Source: Flavobacterium sp.
GTDB lineage: Bacteria; Bacteroidota; Bacteroidia; Flavobacteriales; Flavobacteriaceae
DNA: 36,420 bases
Direction: 5' to 3'
Assembly (NCBI RefSeq): GCF_013822155.1
Contig: NZ_PNJW01000029.1
Location: forward strand, 1 to 36,420
This document shows, piece by piece, positions 30,392 through 36,420 of this stretch. The notes beneath the pieces are model-generated. The model searched no databases and was not told the DNA's origin. It saw only the letters and a list, made by a program, of their open reading frames with translations. Position 1 is the stretch's first letter, and each line of letters begins with the position of its first letter. Made by a program: the position numbers and the translations under genes.

Positions 30392-31396
30392 ATGGAAGAA
30401 ATAGCAAAAATTATCAAAGATATAAGTGGCGGAAACATCAAACCGATCTATTTTTTGATGGGAGAAGAGCCTTATTATATTGATAAATTAACTGAATTTA
30501 TAGAAAGTAATATTCTATCAGAAGACGAAAGAGCATTTAACCAACAGGTTTTATACGGAAGAGATGTTTCTATTGAAGATATTATTTCAGCTGCTAAACG
30601 TTATCCAATGATGGCCGATCGTCAGGTAATTATTGTTCGAGAAGCTCAGGAATTGTCACGTAACATTGATAAACTGGAGAGTTATGTGAAAAATTTACAA
30701 CCAACAACGGTTTTAGTCATTGCGTATAAGTACAAAAGCTTAGACAAGCGAAAAAGTATGACTAAATTAATTGAGAAAGAAGGTTTGCTTTTTGAAAGTA
30801 AAAAATTGTACGAAAATCAAATAGGAACATGGATTTCAAGAGTTCTACAAGGTAAAGGATATCATATTGAACCTAAAGCCACCGCGATGTTAGTTGAGTT
30901 TCTGGGTACAGATTTAAGTAGGATAAATAATGAATTGGAAAAACTCCAAATAATTTTACCGAAAGGAACCACTTTTACGCCAACTCACATCGAAGAAAAT
31001 ATAGGTTTCAGTAAAGATTTCAATGTTTTTGAATTTCGAAAAGCAATTGGCGAACGAAACCAATTACAAGCTTATCGCATAGCAGATCATTTTGCTCAAA
31101 ATAAGAAGGAATATCCAATGGTTTTGACTACTGGCATGGTCTTTAGTTTTTTCTCCAGTTTGTTACAATACCATGGATTAAAAGATAAATCCCCCGGTAA
31201 TGTTGCCAAAGTTTTAAAAGTTAATCCCTATTTTTTGAAAGATTTTGATTTGGCTTTGAAAAACTTTCCGATGAAAAAAGTTAGTGCAATTGTTTCAACT
31301 TTACGCGACATAGATGTCAAAAGTAAAGGAGTAGGAGCGAACCAATTGCACGAATCTGATTTGTTGAAAGAAATGTTAGCTAAGATTTTTAATTAA
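30392..31396 (+). CDS. holA: DNA polymerase III delta subunit
   Basis: At 334 residues this is the clamp-loader delta subunit, which opens the beta clamp during its loading onto DNA. It has the AAA+-like but P-loop-free domain start IKPIYFLMGEEPYYID, NQQVLYGRD, AKRYPMMADRQVIIVREAQ, then LESYVKNLQPTTVLVI, the helix bundle LGTDLSRINNELEKLQIIL and the C-terminal collar FNVFEFRKAIGERNQLQAYRIADHF. The holA start is 62 bases from the divergent HsdR-N gene; its stop is one base from the stop of the convergent M28 peptidase gene. Confidence 0.96.
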   Translation: MEEIAKIIKDISGGNIKPIYFLMGEEPYYIDKLTEFIESNILSEDERAFNQQVLYGRDVSIEDIISAAKRYPMMADRQVIIVREAQELSRNIDKLESYVKNLQPTTVLVIAYKYKSLDKRKSMTKLIEKEGLLFESKKLYENQIGTWISRVLQGKGYHIEPKATAMLVEFLGTDLSRINNELEKLQIILPKGTTFTPTHIEENIGFSKDFNVFEFRKAIGERNQLQAYRIADHFAQNKKEYPMVLTTGMVFSFFSSLLQYHGLKDKSPGNVAKVLKVNPYFLKDFDLALKNFPMKKVSAIVSTLRDIDVKSKGVGANQLHESDLLKEMLAKIFN

Positions 31397-31397
31397 A

Positions 31398-33629
31398 TTA
31401 AAATTTAACTTTAGCGGTCATTGTTTCTCCATTGCGTAAGAATGTAACCGGTAATTCGTCACCGGCATTGATACCGGAAAGACATTTCATGTAGCCGTAA
31501 ACCTCTTTGATTTCGCAATCTCCAATTTTTGTAATGATATCACCACTTTGAATTCCGGCAAGTTGAGCCGGGCGATTATCCGTTACACCATCAACATGTA
31601 AACCATCGCCATGATCAGTATAATCAGGCATAATTCCTAAAGTAACTTTATATTTTGGAGCTGTTTTTGGAGCATCAATTTTAGTTTTAACAAATTCAAC
31701 TTTGTCTAAATCAGCAATAGCATTACTAACTCTAAAAACATAATCAGTAATATTTCTTACACCATAGTAATTGATTTTATCCTCATCATCACTGGGTTTG
31801 TGGTAATCAGTATGCGTACCGGTGAAGAAAAACAAAACCGGAATATCTTTTAAATAAAAGGAAGTATGATCAGAAGGTCCAACACCGCTTTCGTCCAATG
31901 TTACATTAAATCCGGCAGGTTTGTTTTTATCTACAATTGTTTTAAAATTAGGGTTAGTACCAACACCACCTACAGTTAGATTTTTAGAATCATTCAAGCG
32001 TCCAATCATGTCTAAATTAATCATGGAAACCACATTAGAATGATAATTTTTCAATGTTGAAGTCATAAATTTTGAACCAATCAATCCATCTTCTTCACCC
32101 GAAAAGAAAGCAAAAATGTAATTTACTTTTTCAATTGTTTTATTTTTAGAATACATACGGGCCAATTCTAACACAGCCGCAACACCCGAAGCATTATCAT
32201 CAGCACCATTGTGAATTTCACCTTTTGAATTTGGTTTAGCTGAATGATTGTGTTCATTTAATCCTAAATGGTCATAATGAGCACCAATTACAATTGTTTT
32301 AGTTGCTTTATTGTCTAAAAAACCAATGACGTTTCTGCCGGTATTATTTTTAAGATCTAATGAGTCATGAGGGTTTAAACGCACTTTATAGTCAAATTTC
32401 TGAATATAATTTTTTCCTTCATAGGGTTTGATTCCCAGACTTTTTAATTCTTGAACTAAATAATCGGCAGCCATTTGTTCTTCTTTCGAACCGGTCAACC
32501 TTCCTTTTAATTCATCAGAAGCTAAATAAGAAATATTCTTTTTTAATGATTTTGGTTGAGCCAATTCAGCTACATCACCATCAACCCAATCTGCTATAAA
32601 AACATTAGTTTCTCTTGCTTTATCTTGTTGACGATTACTTGAAAAAACTAATTTTTTTCCATCAGGTGAAAACATTGGAAAGGCGTTAAATTCGCTTTCC
32701 CACGTAATTTGTTGCAAATTTTCTCCATCAATATCAATCATATACAATTGAAAGTCATATCCTCTTGTTGAATGATGATTGGAAGAAAAAATAATTTTCT
32801 TATCTGAGGGATGAAAATAAGGAGCCCAATTTGCTTTCCCTAAATGTGTGATTTGTTTTAAATCAGAACCGTCAACATTACAAGTATGAATTTCCATGTC
32901 TGAGGGAGCTACCAAATTTTCCGCTAATAAGGCTTTGTATTCAGCAACGGCTTCTTCGGTTTTTGGTCTCGATGAACGAAAAACCAATTTTTTACTGTCA
33001 TGAGAGAAGAAACAACCTCCGTCATATCCTAAACCAAAAGTAATTTGTTTTAAATTTGAACCATCTATATCCATCGTCCAAAGTTCTAAATCGCCACTTC
33101 TAATACTCGTAAAAGCAATTTTTTTACCATCGGGAGAAACTACTGCTTCAGCATCATAACCTGGAGAGTCGGTTAATTTTTTAGTGATATTTCCTTTTAA
33201 ATCGGCAATATAAATATCAAATTCGGGATAAATCGCCCATAAATATTTTCCGTCCGGAGATTTCGGTACGGCAGGACAAGCTTGATTTGAAGCATGGGTA
33301 GAAGCATATAAAATATGTTTGCCATCCGGCATGTAATAGGAGCAAGTAGTTCTGCCTGTTCCCGTAGAAACAAGTTTTAAACTTTTTTCAGAAAATTCTT
33401 TTTCTTGTAAATCAAGCATAAAAATTTGATCACAAGGAACTCCAAAAGCTTTGTTGGTCACTTGAAGCGTTAATTTTTTTCCATCCGGACTAAAATAGGC
33501 TTCGGCATTGTCACCACCAAAAGTTAACTTTTGAATGTTTTTTAAACGATTTTCCTGTGCAAGAACCGTAAAACTAATAAATAAAAAGAGTAATACTATT
33601 GTGTAGAATTTAAATGTAAAAAAACGCAT
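31398..33629 (-). CDS. exported PD40-propeller / M28 metallopeptidase / PDZ fusion
   Basis: This 743-residue exported protein (signal peptide, cut after FTVLA near residue 24) has an N-terminal TolB/PD40-type propeller (about 35-350; SPDGKKL-type repeats), an M28 aminopeptidase domain (about 360-635) and a C-terminal PDZ domain (about 660-743, with AQLAGIQSGDIITKIGD). The zinc ligands and catalytic residues of M28 are present: H451 and D453 (GAHYDHLG), D478 (GADDNASG), E512-E513 (SGEEDGLIGS), D540 (NLDMIG) and H610 (DYHKPSDD). It should be an active periplasmic or surface metallo-aminopeptidase, perhaps assembling via the propeller. The promoter is at 33680-33707. The three-domain order is unusual but intact. 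Confidence 0.94.
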   Translation of the reverse strand: MRFFTFKFYTIVLLFLFISFTVLAQENRLKNIQKLTFGGDNAEAYFSPDGKKLTLQVTNKAFGVPCDQIFMLDLQEKEFSEKSLKLVSTGTGRTTCSYYMPDGKHILYASTHASNQACPAVPKSPDGKYLWAIYPEFDIYIADLKGNITKKLTDSPGYDAEAVVSPDGKKIAFTSIRSGDLELWTMDIDGSNLKQITFGLGYDGGCFFSHDSKKLVFRSSRPKTEEAVAEYKALLAENLVAPSDMEIHTCNVDGSDLKQITHLGKANWAPYFHPSDKKIIFSSNHHSTRGYDFQLYMIDIDGENLQQITWESEFNAFPMFSPDGKKLVFSSNRQQDKARETNVFIADWVDGDVAELAQPKSLKKNISYLASDELKGRLTGSKEEQMAADYLVQELKSLGIKPYEGKNYIQKFDYKVRLNPHDSLDLKNNTGRNVIGFLDNKATKTIVIGAHYDHLGLNEHNHSAKPNSKGEIHNGADDNASGVAAVLELARMYSKNKTIEKVNYIFAFFSGEEDGLIGSKFMTSTLKNYHSNVVSMINLDMIGRLNDSKNLTVGGVGTNPNFKTIVDKNKPAGFNVTLDESGVGPSDHTSFYLKDIPVLFFFTGTHTDYHKPSDDEDKINYYGVRNITDYVFRVSNAIADLDKVEFVKTKIDAPKTAPKYKVTLGIMPDYTDHGDGLHVDGVTDNRPAQLAGIQSGDIITKIGDCEIKEVYGYMKCLSGINAGDELPVTFLRNGETMTAKVKF

Positions 33630-33679
33630 AAAAAATTAGAATTTTGAGGGTTACAAACCTTATAAAAATAAGTATTTCA

Positions 33680-33707
33680 CAAATATACAAAAAATAAAAA
33701 ACTCCAA
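33680..33707 (-). promoter_or_regulatory. promoter of the PD40-M28-PDZ peptidase gene
   Basis: On the minus strand TTG (33707 to 33705), 17 bases, then TATATTTG (33687 to 33680) fits the TTG/TAnnTTTG pattern. It lies about 50 bases before the start codon at 33629. Confidence 0.6.
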
Positions 33708-33820
33708 AACAATTGTAATATTGTGTAGGTTCGGAAAAAATGGAAAAAGGCATCTAAAGGTTTTAAATTTAATTTATTTATGTCGACATTTGTATTTCCA
33801 AAAAACAAACACTACACATC

Positions 33821-34003
33821 ATGGGAATGAATAAAAACACTGTATTAGCTTGGGCTACTTTTATAATGATTATAATGGGTCTTCTTTTGATTGGCATGGG
33901 AGCATTTCGATATGATGATGTTGCCGGTTGGGGATTTGCTTCTACAGGAATTGGTTTCTTAGCTATTGCCTGGGTTTTTAATGCTTTGAAAGGAAGGGTT
34001 TAA
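33821..34003 (+). CDS. small two-helix membrane protein
   Basis: This 60-residue protein has two membrane helices (about 8-28 and 38-54) separated by a short loop with AFRYDDVAGWG, and a basic C-terminus (KGRV). Its start MGMNKNTVLAWAT resembles a small Flavobacteriia family that I recall as CAL67264-type membrane protein, though I cannot confirm this. It is isolated on the plus strand between two minus-strand genes, and its stop is 10 bases from the stop of the convergent transporter gene. Function unknown. Confidence 0.78.
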   Translation: MGMNKNTVLAWATFIMIIMGLLLIGMGAFRYDDVAGWGFASTGIGFLAIAWVFNALKGRV

Positions 34004-34013
34004 TGATTATAAT

Positions 34014-34733
34014 TTAAGCAAATAGATTTTCATAAACGACTTTAAATCCATAGACTATACATAATAAAGAAGAAATGATTACTAATGTAAATTGTAATTT
34101 TGGAGATTTTAAAAAACTTTTAGTGAATGGAATACTGAATAGTCCAGATGCTAAAAACATTCCTAAAATGGAGCCAATTCCAAATATGAAAATATAAATA
34201 AGTCCTTGTAAAGCACTTTGCATTTGTGTGAGTACTAAAACCACCAAAGCTCCGCTTCCAGCTAATCCATGAACTAATCCAATGCTAAAAGCAGCTTTAA
34301 AGTTATTCAAATTTGTAGGATGTTCATGATTTAAAATCACATTCGAATGGGAATGGCTATATGTATGCGAATGTAAATGCGAATGGGTAATTCCAGTACT
34401 GTGGGAATGTGAATGTTTGTGAGAATAAGTATGTGAATGTATATTTTTTTTAAATAATTTCAACAAACGATAGATTCCAAGACCTATTAACATTATTCCA
34501 ACTGTAGCTTCTAAATAGCTAAAAACATGTTTATTAACCGCTACTTTAAATCCAATCATTAAAATTCCAACAACAAAAATGGTCAAAGTATGACCAACAC
34601 CCCAATATATTCCATCTTTTACAGCTTCTTTTATTTTAGTTCTATTGGTTACTAAATTATTTACAGCTAATAAATGATCTACTTCAAAAGCGTGTTCTAA
34701 TCCGGCATAAACAATCAATAAAATTCCAATCAT
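34014..34733 (-). CDS. nickel/cobalt-type transporter with His-rich loop
   Basis: The 239-residue membrane protein has about six helices and resembles the HupE/UreJ/NiCoT-RcnA group of nickel and cobalt transporters. The first helices carry the metal-binding signature EHAFEVDHLLAV (His14, Asp19, His20), a variant of HAxDADH, and GVGHTLTIF. A cytoplasmic or periplasmic loop (99-138) holds 14 His in alternating HSH patterns, likely for metal storage or sensing. It is the last gene of the operon with hypD (2-base gap) and FKBP, which strongly suggests that it supplies nickel for hydrogenase maturation. The direction of transport is inferred. Confidence 0.88.
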   Translation of the reverse strand: MIGILLIVYAGLEHAFEVDHLLAVNNLVTNRTKIKEAVKDGIYWGVGHTLTIFVVGILMIGFKVAVNKHVFSYLEATVGIMLIGLGIYRLLKLFKKNIHSHTYSHKHSHSHSTGITHSHLHSHTYSHSHSNVILNHEHPTNLNNFKAAFSIGLVHGLAGSGALVVLVLTQMQSALQGLIYIFIFGIGSILGMFLASGLFSIPFTKSFLKSPKLQFTLVIISSLLCIVYGFKVVYENLFA

Positions 34734-34735
34734 TA

Positions 34736-35812
34736 TTAAAGGTAATTAAAATAAGCAGCACAAGCACCTTCAGAAGATACCATAGGAGCTCCCAGTGGAT
34801 TAGAGGGTTTACATTTTTTGCCAAATTCCGGACATTCATGTGGTTTTTTCTTTCCTTTTAATATTTCACCAGCGATGCAATTTTTATCTGTTTGGTAATT
34901 GTTAATTTGAATTGAAAATTTAGCATTGGCATCATACATTTTATAATCTTCACGCATCACAAGACCGCTATTGTCTATTTTTCCAACTCCACGCCATTCT
35001 TGCGTTCCAATTTCAAAAACTTGATTAACTACTTCTTTAGCTTTAACATTTCCTTCTTCCTTTACTAATCGGGTATATTGATTTTCAACTTCATATTTTC
35101 CGTTTTCAAGTTGCAAAACAGCATGATAAATTGCTTGAATCAAATCAGCGGGTTCAAATCCTGAAATCACAATTGGAATTTTATAGTTAGCCGCAATAGG
35201 ATAATATTCTTCCAATCCCATGATTGTACAAACGTGTCCGGCACCTAAAAAGGCATCGATGGTACAAAATTCATCAGATAAAATGGCTTCCATGGCCGGA
35301 GGAACCAACACATGAGATACCAAAAGGGTAAAATTCGTCAAGCCTAATTTTTGAGCATAAATTACTGCTAAGGCATTACTGGGAGCCGTTGTTTCAAAAC
35401 CAACGGCAAAAAAAACAATTTCTCTATCCGGATTTTTTGCTGCAATTTTAACGGCTTCTAATGGAGAATATAAAATCTGTAAATCACCACCATCTGCTTT
35501 GGCTTGCAATAGACTTTTTGATGAACCCGGCACACGAATCATATCACCAAATGAACACATAATTACACCTTGTTTTATCAATTCAATTGCTTTGTCAATT
35601 AAAGAAATAGGAGTAACACACACGGGGCAACCCGGGCCGTGAATCATCGAGATATTTTTAGGAAGGAGTTCTAACAATCCGTTTTTAACTAATGAATGCG
35701 TTTGACCACCACAAATTTCCATGATATTCCATGGTTTTGTAACAATTTTATGCATTTCTGACAAATAATGCTTTACTAATTCCGGGTTTCTATATTCAGA
35801 AAGGTATTTCAT
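34736..35812 (-). CDS. hypD: hydrogenase maturation protein HypD
   Basis: This 358-residue HypD is an iron-sulfur scaffold that, with HypC and HypE, builds the Fe(CN)2CO unit of [NiFe]-hydrogenases. Conserved parts are visible: MEICGGQTHS (Cys34), the GPGCPVCVTP motif (Cys62, Cys65), MCSFGDMIRVPGS, FFAVGFETTAPS, ISGFEPADLI, and the C-terminal cluster-binding CIAGEI..KPHECPEFGKKCKPSNPLGAPMVSSEGAC with its four Cys. Length is normal (E. coli about 373). It lies 1 base after the FKBP stop and 2 bases before the transporter start, so all three are one transcript. The hydrogenase structural genes must be outside the window. Confidence 0.97.
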   Translation of the reverse strand: MKYLSEYRNPELVKHYLSEMHKIVTKPWNIMEICGGQTHSLVKNGLLELLPKNISMIHGPGCPVCVTPISLIDKAIELIKQGVIMCSFGDMIRVPGSSKSLLQAKADGGDLQILYSPLEAVKIAAKNPDREIVFFAVGFETTAPSNALAVIYAQKLGLTNFTLLVSHVLVPPAMEAILSDEFCTIDAFLGAGHVCTIMGLEEYYPIAANYKIPIVISGFEPADLIQAIYHAVLQLENGKYEVENQYTRLVKEEGNVKAKEVVNQVFEIGTQEWRGVGKIDNSGLVMREDYKMYDANAKFSIQINNYQTDKNCIAGEILKGKKKPHECPEFGKKCKPSNPLGAPMVSSEGACAAYFNYL

Positions 35813-35813
35813 T

Positions 35814-36420
35814 TTAAACTATTTTTATAAGTTCAATAATAAAAACTAAAGTTGAATTAGGTTGAATCATTGGCGGAGCACCAATTTCTCCGTAGGCTAA
35901 ATAATGCGGAATATATACTTTCCATCGAGAACCTTCCGGCATTAATTGTAATACTTCTTGCCAACCTTTTAAAGTTTCAGCAATTCGCATTTGTTGTGCC
36001 CCGGTATCTTTTGTTGAATCAAATACATTGTTATTGAGTAGATATCCTTCATAAATTACTGATACACTATCTCTTGATTTTGGGATATTTCCGTTACCTT
36101 CCATTAAAATTTCAAATTGTAAACCGCTGGGTAACGAAATAATTCCGTCTTTTTTTGCATTTTTTTCTAGAAAATTCTTTCCAATTTCTGCATTTTTAAC
36201 TTTCAATTCTTCTTGTAATAGAGCTACATAATTATTGAAAATTTCAATGGAACGTTTGGGAGAAATTTTTGAATTGGACTTTTCAAAGATTGATTGCATT
36301 CCATCTACAAAATCTTCATATTTAATTTCTTCAAAACCAATATCTTTTAAGCTTAATGCCATAACAACCCCTGCTGAATAGGAAATTTTGTCTTTTTCCT
36401 CCGTTTTTCCCACATGTCCT
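35814..36420 (-). CDS. FKBP-type peptidyl-prolyl isomerase, 5' end outside window
   Basis: The frame is open to the window edge. The codons before the GTG at 36413 (GGA CAT) continue in frame, and GTG is a poor start, so the gene probably begins upstream with a signal peptide, as other FkpA/Mip proteins do. The visible part has the N-terminal dimer domain (DKISYSAGVVMALSLKDI, then long helices) and a C-terminal FKBP domain (about 100-199: DSVSVIYEGYLLNNNVFDST, GWQEVLQLMPEGSRWKVYIP, LAYGEIGAPPMIQPNSTLVF). FKBPs speed prolyl isomerisation and act as chaperones. It is the first gene of the hypD operon. In enterobacteria the FKBP SlyD helps load nickel into hydrogenase, but this one lacks SlyD's metal-rich tail and is of the Mip type. 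Confidence 0.9.
   Translation of the reverse strand, partial: GHVGKTEEKDKISYSAGVVMALSLKDIGFEEIKYEDFVDGMQSIFEKSNSKISPKRSIEIFNNYVALLQEELKVKNAEIGKNFLEKNAKKDGIISLPSGLQFEILMEGNGNIPKSRDSVSVIYEGYLLNNNVFDSTKDTGAQQMRIAETLKGWQEVLQLMPEGSRWKVYIPHYLAYGEIGAPPMIQPNSTLVFIIELIKIV

Overview
The window looks like chromosomal DNA of a Flavobacterium-like member of the Flavobacteriaceae (Bacteroidota). The DNA is strongly AT-rich. Promoters match the Bacteroidota pattern (TTG near -33, TAnnTTTG near -7), for example upstream of rpsF, cmk and the M28 peptidase gene. Many proteins have lipoprotein signals or signal peptides ending in a Ser/Ala-Gln cut site. A type IX secretion gene (porQ) and several families common in this phylum (PD40 propellers, two-component-type propeller repeats, LytTR regulators) are present. 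I see no tRNA, rRNA, CRISPR array, insertion sequence or prophage.

Layout. 1-1970 (minus): an ECF sigma factor, a membrane anti-sigma-like protein and a secreted beta-repeat protein that leaves the window. 2058-8526 (plus): a lipoprotein, lon, porQ, cmk, yaaA and a small lipoprotein. 8546-13910: an accessory-looking block with a membrane-anchored winged-helix regulator (minus), divergent from a TPR/S41-like peptidase lipoprotein, followed by a seven-blade propeller lipoprotein and two small exported or anchored proteins. 14028-14462 (minus): a small membrane-protein gene broken by one in-frame stop. 14773-18747 (minus): dus, CIA30 protein, pabA/trpG, yceI, nitroreductase and marR. 18880-20703 (plus): TlpA-like thioredoxin, redoxin, rhodanese and DUF2892 protein. 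20818-25120 (plus): nadC, yihY and priA, meeting a convergent LytTR regulator. 25981-27860 (plus): rpsF-rpsR-rplI and the threonylcarbamoyl-AMP synthase gene. 27937-30329 (minus): OmpA lipoprotein, glycosyltransferase 2 and an HsdR-N-type protein, then holA (plus), a PD40-M28-PDZ peptidase (minus), a 60-residue membrane protein (plus), and at the right edge a tight minus-strand operon of FKBP isomerase, hypD and a nickel/cobalt-type transporter, which points to a [NiFe] hydrogenase locus just outside the window.

The most unusual signal is an 87-base element (9425-9511) present again at 11395-11481 with about 80 of 87 positions identical. Each copy ends about 60 bases before a lipoprotein gene start. 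Each carries three TT(G/T)(A/G)CA hexamers spaced exactly 11 bases apart, the spacing expected for an OmpR/PhoB-type winged-helix protein, and such a protein is encoded divergently beside the first copy. I infer a small envelope regulon: a membrane one-component regulator controlling a peptidase-like lipoprotein and a propeller operon. Other notable points are a triple palindromic operator before marR, the nonsense-interrupted gene, a YgaP-like pair split into separate rhodanese and DUF2892 genes, and the FKBP-hypD-transporter operon.
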